DNA of 64,000 bases, from contig NZ_SORN01000002.1 in assembly GCF_004366635.1 (NCBI RefSeq), positions 493,197 to 557,196 of the forward strand. Reading direction: 5' to 3'. Numbering within the stretch: position 1 is the first letter of the stretch; each line of letters begins with the position of its first letter. Below the pieces are notes generated by a model, which saw only the letters and a program-made list of their open reading frames with translations, had not been told where the DNA came from and did no database searches. The position numbers and the translations under genes are program-made. The DNA comes from Roseinatronobacter bogoriensis DSM 18756. GTDB taxonomy: Bacteria > Pseudomonadota > Alphaproteobacteria > Rhodobacterales > Rhodobacteraceae. Below are positions 9,467 through 18,340 of the stretch, piece after piece.

Positions 9467-9499
9467 CAATATCTTTTAGGCGGCTTTGACCCCGTCCAG

Positions 9500-9776
9500 C
9501 GCGTGCATGATGTCTGGCTGATCCTTGTGTTCGAGAGTGTGGGCGATCTGTTGCGCAAGGCCGATTATCCAATGGCGCCTCTGGTTGCTGGCCTTAGTGC
9601 TAGGGCCGGTCATGGAACAAAGCTTTCACCAGGCATTGATTGCGGCACAGGGAGATGTCACAACTTTCATCACCCGCCCGCTTTCAGGAACATTCATTGC
9701 ACTGGCATCCATTTTCTTTCTGCTGCCGCTTGCTTCGAAACTGCGCAAGCACCGTCAGGCTGTACACTCGGGCTGA
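9500..9776 (+). pseudogene. remnant of TctA-family tricarboxylate transporter permease (C-terminal end, frameshifted)
   Basis: Two reading frames together rebuild the end of a TctA permease. The first gives HDVWLILVFESVGDLLRKAD followed by YPMAPLV. A one-base insertion near 9587 moves to the next frame, which gives LALVLGPVMEQSFHQALI, then GDVTTFITRPLSG, and ends at 9776 after a final hydrophobic segment. These match the conserved C-terminus of TctA proteins of the tripartite tricarboxylate transporter family. About 90 of roughly 500 residues remain, and no tctB or tctC is present. The piece begins about 35 bases after the LysR stop, so a deletion joined them. I infer a dead gene. Confidence 0.8.
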
Positions 9777-9823
9777 TCCGCCCAAAAGCAGTCTATCCCT
9801 GCCAAATCGGAGAAGGAACTACC

Positions 9824-11365
9824 ATGTCCAACACCCTGCACGCTCTGTTTGCGCCGCATCCTGATGATGCGCCTGCTCTTGGTGCACCCGACCGTCCGTG
9901 GTTGACACATGGCGCGCTGCGCGCACTCGCGGCCCGCACGCTGGCCGCGTTGCATGGCGCTGGTGTGGGGCGGGGCGACCGCGTGGCAATCGTTCTGCCC
10001 AACGGACCCGAAATGGCCTCGGCCTTTGTGACCATTGCACAGGGCGCGGTTACAGCCCCGCTCAATCCAAACTACCGCGTGGATGAATTCGACTTCTATC
10101 TCCAAGATCTGAAGGCCAAGGCCATCGTTTTGCCCACAGGCTATGACGGCCCCGCGCTACAGGCCGCAACCCGTCATGGCCTTGTGATCCTGCGGCTTGG
10201 CTTTGATCCGGCAGAACCGGCAGGCAGCTTTACGCTCGTGGCCGAGGGGCAAGCCATTGGCACACCCGACACCGCGCTGTCAGGACCAGACGATATTGCG
10301 TTGATCCTGCATACCTCAGGCACAACGTCGCGCCCCAAAATTGTGCCGCTCTTGCAGCACAATGTTGCGGCATCGGCCCGCCATATCGGCACCTCTCTGG
10401 ACCTGACGGCTGCGGATCGGTGCCTGAACGTCATGCCACTTTTCCATATCCACGGGCTGGTGGCCGCGATTTCCGCCAGCCTTGCTGCGGGTGCATCTAT
10501 CTGGTGCGCCCCCGGATTTGACGCGCTGCGCTTCTTTGGCTGGCTGGATAGCGCGAAGCCAAGCTGGTACACAGCCGTCCCGACCATGCATCAGGCCATT
10601 CTGACCCGCGCCGAACGGAATACTGAGATTCTAGGGCGCATCCAGCTTCGGCTGATCCGGTCGTCCTCTGCCTCCTTGCCGCCTCAGGTCATGGTGCAAC
10701 TGTCCAAGACTTTCGGCTGCCCGGTGATCGAAAGCTATGGGATGACCGAAGCCGCCCATCAGATGACCACAAACCCCTTGCCGCCACGCGCGCAAAAGCC
10801 CGGCTCTGTCGGAATTGCTGGCGGGCCGGAAGTGCGCGTGGCCGATGAAATCGAAGATCGGCTTCTGCCAATGGATGCCATTGGCGAAGTCGTAATCTCT
10901 GGCCCCAATGTCACCCCGGGATATGAAGCGAATGAAGAAGCGAATGCCAAGAATTTCTTCGAGATGGAGGGCAAGCGCTGGTTCCGCACTGGCGATCAGG
11001 GCGCTTTTGATTCAGATGGCTATCTGAACCTGACGGGACGGTTGAAAGAGATCATCAACCGCGGCGGTGAAAAGGTCAGCCCGCTGGAGGTAGACTCAGT
11101 GCTGATGGATCACCCCGCCGTGGCGCAGGTGGTGACATTTGCCCTGCCCCACCCCAAGCTGGGCGAAGAGGTTGGCGCAGCCGTGGTCCTGCGCGAAGGC
11201 GCTGAGGTAACGGATCGTGATATCCGTGACTTTGCCGCCTCCCGGCTGGCCGATTTCAAGGTACCGCGCAAGGTTGTGATCCTGACCGAAATACCCAAGG
11301 GTGCCACCGGAAAGTTGCAACGCATCGGGCTGGCCGAAAAGCTGGGCCTCGTGACGGAGGCGTGA
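9824..11365 (+). CDS. acyl-CoA synthetase, oxalyl-CoA-synthetase-like (AMP-forming)
   Basis: AMP-forming acid-CoA ligase, 513 residues. The ATP/AMP motif is LHTSGTTSRPK, with MPLFHIHGL, YGMTEAAHQM, TGDQGAFDSDGYL, GRLKEIINRGGEKVSPLEVD and the C-terminal lysine in PKGATGKLQR. The match to the plant and yeast oxalyl-CoA synthetase group (AAE3/Pcs60) is close across the whole chain, especially ATWYTAVPT-like and SCSASL-like segments (here SWYTAVPTMHQ and RSSSASLPP). A related short-chain acid remains possible. The start at 9824 has AGAAGGA upstream; the longer frame from 9503 runs through the TctA remnant and is rejected. It lies 4 bases before the next gene, so the two form an operon. Confidence 0.87.
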   Translation: MSNTLHALFAPHPDDAPALGAPDRPWLTHGALRALAARTLAALHGAGVGRGDRVAIVLPNGPEMASAFVTIAQGAVTAPLNPNYRVDEFDFYLQDLKAKAIVLPTGYDGPALQAATRHGLVILRLGFDPAEPAGSFTLVAEGQAIGTPDTALSGPDDIALILHTSGTTSRPKIVPLLQHNVAASARHIGTSLDLTAADRCLNVMPLFHIHGLVAAISASLAAGASIWCAPGFDALRFFGWLDSAKPSWYTAVPTMHQAILTRAERNTEILGRIQLRLIRSSSASLPPQVMVQLSKTFGCPVIESYGMTEAAHQMTTNPLPPRAQKPGSVGIAGGPEVRVADEIEDRLLPMDAIGEVVISGPNVTPGYEANEEANAKNFFEMEGKRWFRTGDQGAFDSDGYLNLTGRLKEIINRGGEKVSPLEVDSVLMDHPAVAQVVTFALPHPKLGEEVGAAVVLREGAEVTDRDIRDFAASRLADFKVPRKVVILTEIPKGATGKLQRIGLAEKLGLVTEA

Positions 11366-11369
11366 ACGA

Positions 11370-12347
11370 ATGAAAATCTGTATTTTCGGCGCAGGGGCCA
11401 TTGGTGGCTATATGGGCGCAAAACTTGCCAAAGCGGGCGCGGATGTCAGCCTTGTGGCACGCGGCCCGCATCTGGCAGCCATGCGTGACAAAGGGCTGAC
11501 CCTGATCGAGGGGGGCGAGCGCTTCACTGTGCCGGTCACTGCATCAGAAGACCCGGCAGAACTTGGGCCGCAGGACTACGTGATCATCACACTCAAGGCG
11601 CATTCGGTCCCCCCCGTGGTGGATCAGATGCAGCCTCTAATCGGCGATGGCACAACTATTGTGTCTGGCGTCAACGGTGTACCTTGGTGGTATTTTCACG
11701 GCCTTGAAGGGCCGCTTGCCGAAACGCAGCTTGAAAGTGTTGATCCCGGTGGCGCGCAATGGCGCGGTTTTGGTCCAGACCGCGTCCTGGGCTGTGTTGT
11801 CTATCCAGCAGCCGAAGTGATCGAACCCGGAACCATCCGCCATATTGAGGGCAACCGCTTTTCACTGGGAGAGCCTTCGGGCGAGAAGTCGGAACGCGCC
11901 ATGCGGCTATCTAAGGCTCTGAATTCTGTGGGGCTAAAAGCGCCGGTCCGGCCCCGTATCCGCGACGAGATATGGGTAAAGCTATGGGGTAACCTGTCCT
12001 TCAACCCGATTTCCGCGCTGACACATGCCACGCTGGACGTACTGTGCACAGATAGCGGCACCCGCGCCGTCGCGCGCGCCATGATGGTCGAGGCGCAAGA
12101 GATTGCCGAGAAGTTGGGGGTGAAGTTCCCGATTGATGTGGACCGGCGCATCGACGGGGGGGCCGCCGTGGGTGCGCATCGAACCTCGATGCTGCAAGAC
12201 CTTGATGCCGGGCGCCCGATGGAGATTGATGCGCTTGTCACAGCGGTACAAGAACTGGGCCGCCTGACACAAACGCCAACCCCGACCATCGACACTATCC
12301 TTGCCTTGATCCGCCTTCGCGCCCGCTCTGCAGGGCTGTACGGCTAG
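11370..12347 (+). CDS. ketopantoate reductase family protein (2-dehydropantoate 2-reductase-like)
   Basis: NAD(P)H-dependent reductase of the ApbA/PanE family, 325 residues. The Rossmann motif GAGAIGGYMGAKLA is at residues 7-20, and the catalytic lysine and C-terminal helical domain appear as EIWVKLWGNLSFNPISAL. Classical PanE reduces ketopantoate to pantoate for coenzyme A synthesis, but many paralogues act on other 2-oxo acids. Because it follows a specialised acyl-CoA ligase by 4 bases and sits beside a lost carboxylate transporter, a catabolic 2-oxoacid substrate is at least as likely. No symbol is therefore assigned. Confidence 0.85.
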   Translation: MKICIFGAGAIGGYMGAKLAKAGADVSLVARGPHLAAMRDKGLTLIEGGERFTVPVTASEDPAELGPQDYVIITLKAHSVPPVVDQMQPLIGDGTTIVSGVNGVPWWYFHGLEGPLAETQLESVDPGGAQWRGFGPDRVLGCVVYPAAEVIEPGTIRHIEGNRFSLGEPSGEKSERAMRLSKALNSVGLKAPVRPRIRDEIWVKLWGNLSFNPISALTHATLDVLCTDSGTRAVARAMMVEAQEIAEKLGVKFPIDVDRRIDGGAAVGAHRTSMLQDLDAGRPMEIDALVTAVQELGRLTQTPTPTIDTILALIRLRARSAGLYG

Positions 12348-12475
12348 ACTTACGCGCCAGATGACCGAGACCACAAGGACGCGCGTGTCATAGCAATCGC
12401 ATGGCCACAATCACGCAGTCAGACCGCCGTGCAATACAAGATGCGCGGCGGCGTGGTCCTGCAAAATGGCTAGGT

Positions 12476-13141
12476 CTAGCCCGGAAGCTTTTCGCGCAGG
12501 AATGACAGGGCCAGCGACAAGCCATCATGGGCAATGCCATGTGCCGTCCCCTTGGAGATGTGGCTGTAGGTTTCAAAGCCGGCCGCGACCAGCGCATCAG
12601 CCGCCTCAGACAGGCTTGCCAGCGGCACCACATCATCCTGATCGCCATGGATAAGCAGGATCGGCAGCGGCGAGACGGCTTCACTGTCCAGTTTCTCGGG
12701 CACCATCAAGCGGCCGGAAAAGCCAACCAGCCCTGCCAGCGCCGCATCCCGGCGCGGGGCGATGTGCAGGCTCATCATCGTGCCTTGTGAAAATCCGACC
12801 AAGGCCACGCAATCAGCGGTCAACCGTTCATCGGCAAGCACTTTGTCAACAAATGCGTTCAGATCCACGGCAGACGCTTCCAGCCCGGCAAGTGCCTGTT
12901 CTTCGCTGGACCCGTCCAGCCACGGGATCGGGAACCACTGATACCCAAAAGGGTTGCCAGCGCATTTCTCAGGTGCATTCGGCGAGAAGAACACGGTATC
13001 CGGCAGATGCGGGCCTAGCGGGTCAGCCAGCCCCAGAAGGTCCGCGCCATCTGCCCCATAGCCGTGTACGAAAATAACCGCCGATTTCGCCTTGCCCCCC
13101 GAAACGGGCCCCCGACGCTCAGACTGCAGCGCGCGTGTCAT
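12476..13141 (-). CDS. alpha/beta hydrolase, carboxylesterase/phospholipase family
   Basis: Cytoplasmic serine hydrolase of 221 residues, similar to the YpfH/acyl-protein-thioesterase group. The oxyanion segment VIFVHGYGADG, the nucleophile motif GFSQG, the acid in HGDQDDVVP and the histidine in GTAHGI form a complete catalytic triad. There is no signal peptide. Its start codon overlaps the stop of the alkA-like gene (ATGA, 4 bases), so the two are cotranscribed. The natural ester substrate cannot be read from the sequence. Confidence 0.88.
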   Translation of the reverse strand: MTRALQSERRGPVSGGKAKSAVIFVHGYGADGADLLGLADPLGPHLPDTVFFSPNAPEKCAGNPFGYQWFPIPWLDGSSEEQALAGLEASAVDLNAFVDKVLADERLTADCVALVGFSQGTMMSLHIAPRRDAALAGLVGFSGRLMVPEKLDSEAVSPLPILLIHGDQDDVVPLASLSEAADALVAAGFETYSHISKGTAHGIAHDGLSLALSFLREKLPG

Positions 13142-13770
13142 ATGATTCCTTCCCTCTCGGTTTCAACGCGGTAATAGGCCCACAACAGCCCCGCCGCAAC
13201 CGTGCGCCAGGGCGACCACTCTGCCGCCATGCGGCGCAGCGCGGCCTCTCTCGGGCGGTCGGGCAGATCAAACAACCTTTTCGCAGATTCCTGCAAGGCC
13301 AGATCGGCAGGCGCAAAGACATCGGCGCGGCCAAGGCTGAACATGGCGTAAATTTCCGCTGTCCAGCGCCCGATACCGGGCACTTCGGTCAGGATACGGG
13401 TGATCTCTTCATCTGGAAGACGGCGCAAGGACTCAAAATCTATACCTGCTGCGGCCAGCGCGCGGGCATAGCGCATTTTCTGGACGGACAGGCCCGGTGC
13501 GCGCAAGCTGTCATCGTCAGCGGCCAGCACCGCCTCGGGGGTGGTCAGCCCTGCCCCTTCCATCCGCCCCCAGATGGCGCGTGCGGCGTGGGTGCTGACC
13601 TGCTGGCTAACAATGGCAGATAACAGATGCGCAAACCCGTCCGGCCTCCGTCGCAATGGCGGGGTGCCTGTTTGTTCAAGAGCATAGGCGAAACGCGGAT
13701 CACGCTGCGCCAGCCATGCCGCACCTTCTTCCATGCATTGCTCACTTGTCAGGATACGCCCGACCGTCAT
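13138..13770 (-). CDS. alkA: DNA-3-methyladenine glycosylase II
   Basis: Base-excision repair glycosylase removing alkylated bases, 210 residues, of the HhH-GPD superfamily. The helix-hairpin-helix is visible in LTEVPGIGRWTAEIYAMFSL and the catalytic aspartate in DVFAPADLALQ. The early part has IVSQQVSTHAARAIW. It is shorter than E. coli AlkA because it lacks the N-terminal TBP-like domain, as is usual for alphaproteobacterial versions. It overlaps the following esterase gene by 4 bases. Confidence 0.9.
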   Translation of the reverse strand: MTVGRILTSEQCMEEGAAWLAQRDPRFAYALEQTGTPPLRRRPDGFAHLLSAIVSQQVSTHAARAIWGRMEGAGLTTPEAVLAADDDSLRAPGLSVQKMRYARALAAAGIDFESLRRLPDEEITRILTEVPGIGRWTAEIYAMFSLGRADVFAPADLALQESAKRLFDLPDRPREAALRRMAAEWSPWRTVAAGLLWAYYRVETEREGII

Positions 13771-13841
13771 CGCTGCGCCATTTTGTTACACATGTAAAAC
13801 ACCCCTTTCCCACACGCCGTATTCGGTCTAATCCTGCGCGC

Positions 13842-15059
13842 ATGAGCGATACAGTTTCAACCCCCGATAACAGCCGCGCCAAGCGCAATGTCATGGTGCT
13901 TGTTGCCGCGCAGGCCGTCGTCGGCGCGCAATTGCCGATTCTGTTCATCATCGGCGGCTTGGCCGGGCAGATGCTGGCGTCGAATCCGTGCTGGGCCACA
14001 TTGCCCATTTCGCTGATCGTACTGGGGTCGATGGCGGCGGCGACGCCGCTGTCCAGCTTCATGCAGGCTTATGGGCGTCGCGCGGGGTTCTGGGTTGCAT
14101 GTGGGGCGGGTGCTGTGGGGGCGGCGATTTCAGCCTACGCACTGATGCTTGGCTCTTTTGAATTGTTTCTGCTTGGCTCTTTCATAACCGGCACCTATAT
14201 GTCGGCAAACGGGTTCTACCGCTTTGCTGCGACAGACACCGCCAGCCCGGAATTCAAGCCGAAGGCGATTTCCTATGTCATGGCCGGCGGGCTGTTATCG
14301 GCCGTATTTGGCCCGCAACTGGTGTCCCTGACAACAGATGCGATGCCAGTGCCGTTTCTGGCAACATATCTGACCGTGATCGCCCTGAATATCGCAGGCG
14401 TTGCCCTGCTAAGCGCTCTGGACATTCCAACCCCGCCCAAGCAGACCAGCACATCGGCGGTGGGACGAACGCGGCGCGAGATGCTGCAAATCCCGGTTAT
14501 CGCTGTGGCGATCATCTGCGGAACAGTATCCTATGCGCTGATGAATCTGGTCATGACCTCGACGCCCCTTGCTGTTGTGGGCTGTGGTTTCGACACATCA
14601 GATGCCGCCAATATCGTCTCGGCGCATGTGCTGGCGATGTATGCGCCTTCTTTCTTCACGGGTCATTTGATCGCAAGGTTCGGTGCACGCGCTATTGTTG
14701 GAACAGGGCTGGTCATTCTGGCCGCTTCAGGCGCAGTCGCCATGACCGGCGTGGAGCTGGAGCAGTTCTATATCGCCTTGATTCTGCTGGGCATTGGCTG
14801 GAATTTCGGGTTCATCGGCGCGACGACGATGCTGACAGCCGCCCACGCCCCGGAAGAGCGCGGGCGCGTTCAGGGTATGAATGACATGATCGTCTTTGGC
14901 GGTGTCTTTGTTGCATCGCTCAGTTCCGGCACGTTGATGAATTGTTCGGGCGGCGATGCCGAAACAGGCTGGCAACTGGTGAATATGGCAATGCTGCCCT
15001 TCCTCGTGCTTGCCGGGTCGGCGCTGATCTGGCTGGCCATGCGCCCGCGCGACGCCTGA
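13842..15059 (+). CDS. MFS transporter
   Basis: Inner-membrane carrier of the major facilitator superfamily, 405 residues with about twelve hydrophobic segments and a loop near residue 70 (SFMQAYGRRAGFW) matching the family's conserved cytoplasmic loop. A second repeat loop appears as GHLIARFGARAIVG, and EERGRVQGMND lies in the C half. The ATG at 13842 starts MSDTVSTPDNSRAKRN. Longer in-frame starts run into the divergent alkA gene. The ribosome site is weak. Substrate unknown; the proteins look like the YnfM/riboflavin-type uncharacterised branch rather than a sugar porter. Confidence 0.85.
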   Translation: MSDTVSTPDNSRAKRNVMVLVAAQAVVGAQLPILFIIGGLAGQMLASNPCWATLPISLIVLGSMAAATPLSSFMQAYGRRAGFWVACGAGAVGAAISAYALMLGSFELFLLGSFITGTYMSANGFYRFAATDTASPEFKPKAISYVMAGGLLSAVFGPQLVSLTTDAMPVPFLATYLTVIALNIAGVALLSALDIPTPPKQTSTSAVGRTRREMLQIPVIAVAIICGTVSYALMNLVMTSTPLAVVGCGFDTSDAANIVSAHVLAMYAPSFFTGHLIARFGARAIVGTGLVILAASGAVAMTGVELEQFYIALILLGIGWNFGFIGATTMLTAAHAPEERGRVQGMNDMIVFGGVFVASLSSGTLMNCSGGDAETGWQLVNMAMLPFLVLAGSALIWLAMRPRDA

Positions 15060-15113
15060 GCGAGCACACGCGACTTTGACGCATAGCCTCCCACCTATGC
15101 CTTGCCTGAGGTT

Positions 15114-15128
15114 CAGATCAATGATCTG
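15114..15128. promoter_or_regulatory. palindrome upstream of acyl-CoA synthetase gene
   Basis: CAGATCA-A-TGATCTG is a perfect palindrome with 7-base arms, 28 bases before the ATG at 15157 and just before the ribosome site. It looks like an operator for a dimeric repressor such as a TetR or GntR protein. No such regulator is in the window. Confidence 0.4.
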
Positions 15129-15156
15129 TTAGCCACATTGGGAAGGGAGGCCCGCC

Positions 15157-17040
15157 ATGCATCCATTCAAGACCAGCGCCGACCTGCGCGCGATCGAGGC
15201 TGAAAGTGCCTGGGAAGATCGCGATATGCCCGTATCTGTCTATCAAGCGCTACAACAGACCGCACAGCGCCACGGCGCGCGAAATGCCATCAGTTTTCAG
15301 ATGTTTTCCGCACCCGGCACAAAGGCCCAGACATTGACATGGGCCACATTTCTCAGGCGTGTGACGCAAGCGGCCAATCTGTTTCGCAGCCTCGGGGTCG
15401 AGGAACAAGACAGCGTGGCCTATATTCTGCCCACGCTGAATGAAACTGCAATCACGCTGCTTGGAGGTATGACTGCGGGGTGTGTCTCGCCGATCAATCC
15501 GCTGCTGGAGCCGGACAAGATGGCGGCGCTCTTGCGCGAGACAGGCGCGAAAGTGGTGGTCACGCTGCGCTCTTTTCCAAAAACAGATGTGGCGCAGAAA
15601 GTTGCGCAGGCGGTTGCAATGGTGCCAACCGTCCAGACTGTGCTGGAAGTGGATATGCTGCCCCATCTCAGCCCGCCCAAAAGCTGGATCGTGCCGTTTA
15701 TCCGCCCGAAAAACCCGCATCAGCACCATGCAAAGGTTCTGGACTTTCACCGCGAACTTGAACGCCAGCCCGGTGATGCGCTGTCTTTTGACGCACCAAC
15801 GTCAGACCGGATCGCCGCCTATTTTCATACCGGCGGCACGACGGGAATGCCCAAGATGGCGCAGCACCGTTATGGCGGGATGATCTATAATGGCTGGCTG
15901 GGCGCAGAGCTTTTGTTCACCGAAAAGGATGTGCTGCTCTGCCCGTTACCGCTGTTTCATGTCTTTGCCGCCTATCCGATTCTGATGTGCTGCATCATGT
16001 CAGGGGCGCATGTCGTCTTTCCCACGCCGCAAGGCTACCGTGGAGAGGGCGTCTTCGATAATTTCTGGAAGCTGATCGAACGCTGGGGTGTCACCTTCAT
16101 GATCACCGTGCCCACAGCACTCTCAGCACTGATGCAGCGCAAGGTTGATGCGGATATCAGAACACTGCGCACGGGGATTTCAGGCTCTGCCGCGTTGCCG
16201 CGCGAAACCTATAAGCGGTTCGAGCAAGCGACCGGCGTGCAGATCGCCGAAGGCTACGGGCTGACAGAAGCAACCTGCCTTGTCTCCTGTAACCCTGTAG
16301 ATGGAATGAAAAAAATCGGCTCGGTCGGGTTGCCCCTGCCCTATACCGAGGTGCGGATCTTGCGCAGTAAAAACGGCGACATGGTCGCCTGCGCCCCCAA
16401 CGAAGTTGGCGAGATTTGTATCAGCAATCCCGGCGTGACCCCACCAACCTATACCGAGGCGAAGAAGAATGATGACCTCTATGTAGACGGGCATTTCCTG
16501 CGCACCGGCGATCTGGGGCGGCTGGATGAAGATGGCTATCTATGGATCACAGGCAGACAAAAAGACCTGATCATTCGCGGCGGTCACAATATTGATCCCG
16601 CCGAGATTGAAGAAGCCCTGCTAAGCCACCCGGATGTTGCCTTTGCCGGGGCCATTGGTCAGCCCGATGCCCGGGCGGGTGAATTGCCCTGCGCCTATGT
16701 GGAGTTGGTCTCAGGGGCCACGGCGACACCCGACACCCTGCTTGAGCATGTTACGGACCGTGTCTCAGAGCGCGTGGCGATCCCGAAACATATCGAGATA
16801 CTGGATGAGTTGCCCAAAACCGCTGTCGGCAAGGTGTTCAAGCCCGACTTGCGGCGCCTTGCGATCAAACGCGTGCTGGATGCCGCGTTTGACGATGAAG
16901 GGCTGGCAGCCAAGGTGTCCGAGGTTATCGAAGACAGGCAGCGCGGTCTTGTCGCGCGCATCTCAGCAGAAGGCGGCGTCAGCGACAGTGCTTTGAGCGC
17001 GCTTCTGGATCAGTTTACCGTCGCTACAGAGCGTGTTTGA
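15157..17040 (+). CDS. acyl-CoA synthetase (AMP-forming)
   Basis: AMP-forming fatty-acid or related acyl-CoA ligase, 627 residues. Motifs: FHTGGTTGMPK near residue 226, CPLPLFHVFAAYP, EGYGLTEATC, RTGDLGRLDEDGYLWITGRQ, IRGGHNIDPAEIEEAL, and the C-terminal catalytic lysine in PKTAVGKVFKPDLR. It has about 50 residues beyond the last motif, longer than typical. It stands alone after the MFS gene, 97 bases away, with a strong GGGAAGGGAGG ribosome site. The acyl substrate cannot be decided; medium or long chain is likely. Confidence 0.88.
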   Translation: MHPFKTSADLRAIEAESAWEDRDMPVSVYQALQQTAQRHGARNAISFQMFSAPGTKAQTLTWATFLRRVTQAANLFRSLGVEEQDSVAYILPTLNETAITLLGGMTAGCVSPINPLLEPDKMAALLRETGAKVVVTLRSFPKTDVAQKVAQAVAMVPTVQTVLEVDMLPHLSPPKSWIVPFIRPKNPHQHHAKVLDFHRELERQPGDALSFDAPTSDRIAAYFHTGGTTGMPKMAQHRYGGMIYNGWLGAELLFTEKDVLLCPLPLFHVFAAYPILMCCIMSGAHVVFPTPQGYRGEGVFDNFWKLIERWGVTFMITVPTALSALMQRKVDADIRTLRTGISGSAALPRETYKRFEQATGVQIAEGYGLTEATCLVSCNPVDGMKKIGSVGLPLPYTEVRILRSKNGDMVACAPNEVGEICISNPGVTPPTYTEAKKNDDLYVDGHFLRTGDLGRLDEDGYLWITGRQKDLIIRGGHNIDPAEIEEALLSHPDVAFAGAIGQPDARAGELPCAYVELVSGATATPDTLLEHVTDRVSERVAIPKHIEILDELPKTAVGKVFKPDLRRLAIKRVLDAAFDDEGLAAKVSEVIEDRQRGLVARISAEGGVSDSALSALLDQFTVATERV

Positions 17041-17083
17041 TTGCCTTTTTCAGGGCGCGCGCAAATCGCGCCCTGAGCGGCCC

Positions 17084-18340
17084 TTACTGCCGCACTGTCC
17101 CATTGCCTGTGACCAGATACTTAAAGCTGGTCAACTGCTCTGCCCCGACGGGTCCGCGTGCGTGCATCTTGCCTGTGGCGATGCCGATCTCTGCCCCAAG
17201 TCCGAATTCGCCGCCATCGGCAAACTGGGTCGAGGCGTTGCGCATCAGGATCGCGGAATCCAGTCCCGCGAAAAAGCGCGCGGCGATGCCATCATCTTCA
17301 GCAATGATCGCGTCGGTATGTTGTGATCCGTATTTGCGGATATGCGCCATTGCGCCCTCGACATCGTCAACCACTGCCGCCGCCATGATCATGTCGAGGA
17401 ATTCATAGCCGAAATCCTCGGGCCGCGCAGGCACCACACCGGGCAGATGTTGCAAGCCCTCGCCCACGCGCATCTCGACCCCTGCTGCGACCAGATCAGC
17501 GATGATCTGCGCGCCAAGCCCGTCGACGATGTCGCGGTGGATCAGCAGACATTCCGCCGCGCCGCACGGGCTGGTGCGGCGCGTCTTGGCGTTGATCACC
17601 ACGCGGCGCGCTTTATCCGCATCGGCACTGGCATCGACATAGACATGGCAAATGCCTTCGAGATGCGAGAAGACCGGCACCCGCGCCTCGCGCTGGACAA
17701 GCCCGACCAGCCCCTTGCCGCCGCGCGGCACGATCACGTCAATATGCTCCACCATGCGCAGCATGTCCGAGACTGCCGCGCGGTCGGTGGTCTGGACAAG
17801 CTGAATCGCATCTTCGGGCAGCCCCGCTGCCTGCACCCCGGCGACCAGCGCGGCATGGATCGCGCGCGAGGAATGGAAACTCTCGGAGCCGCCGCGCAGG
17901 ATCACGGCATTGCCCGATTTCAGGCAAAGCGCGCCTGCATCTGCTGTCACATTAGGCCGCGATTCATAGATCACGCCGACCACGCCCAAGGGCGTGCGCA
18001 CGCGCTGGATATGCAGCCCGCTCGGGCGGTCCCATTCCGAGATCACGGCCCCCACGGGATCGGGCTGTGCAGCAATCTCGCGCAAGGCCCCCGCGATCCC
18101 CTGCAAGCGCGGCGCGTCCAGCATCAGCCGGTCCAGCATCGGCGCCGACAGCCCCTTGTCGCGCCCGGCCGCCATGTCGCGGGCATTGGCTGCAAGGATC
18201 GCGTCCTGCGATGCCAACAACGCGTCAGCCGCTGCGTTCAGCGCCTGCGTCTTGGCCTCGGGCGGGGTGGTGGCGAGCATCGTGGCGGCAGTGCGGGCGC
18301 GGTTGCCCATCTCAAGCATTTCGGGGCTGATCTCGGTCAT
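17084..18340 (-). CDS. proA: glutamate-5-semialdehyde dehydrogenase (gamma-glutamyl phosphate reductase)
   Basis: Second step of proline synthesis: NADPH-dependent reduction of gamma-glutamyl phosphate to glutamate semialdehyde. The protein has 418 residues, the normal length. The catalytic cysteine is in TSPCGAAECLLIH, preceded by NVTADAGALCLKSGNAVILR and VPRGGKGL; the end contains MHARGPVGAEQLTSFKYL. It overlaps proB by 4 bases on the same strand, so the two are translationally coupled. It is the last gene of the obgE-proB-proA set. Confidence 0.97.
   Translation of the reverse strand: MTEISPEMLEMGNRARTAATMLATTPPEAKTQALNAAADALLASQDAILAANARDMAAGRDKGLSAPMLDRLMLDAPRLQGIAGALREIAAQPDPVGAVISEWDRPSGLHIQRVRTPLGVVGVIYESRPNVTADAGALCLKSGNAVILRGGSESFHSSRAIHAALVAGVQAAGLPEDAIQLVQTTDRAAVSDMLRMVEHIDVIVPRGGKGLVGLVQREARVPVFSHLEGICHVYVDASADADKARRVVINAKTRRTSPCGAAECLLIHRDIVDGLGAQIIADLVAAGVEMRVGEGLQHLPGVVPARPEDFGYEFLDMIMAAAVVDDVEGAMAHIRKYGSQHTDAIIAEDDGIAARFFAGLDSAILMRNASTQFADGGEFGLGAEIGIATGKMHARGPVGAEQLTSFKYLVTGNGTVRQ

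Noticed and set aside
8435..9469. 344-codon open frame on the minus strand
   Set aside because: Antisense to the LysR gene; no family resemblance.
9503..11365. 620-codon version of the acyl-CoA ligase
   Set aside because: Its first 107 codons run through the frameshifted TctA remnant; a clear ribosome site and the family's N-terminus are at 9824.
17051..17075. Hairpin between the acyl-CoA ligase and proA
   Set aside because: A 9-base-pair stem is present between convergent genes, but neither strand gives a U-run after it, so a rho-independent terminator is not supported.
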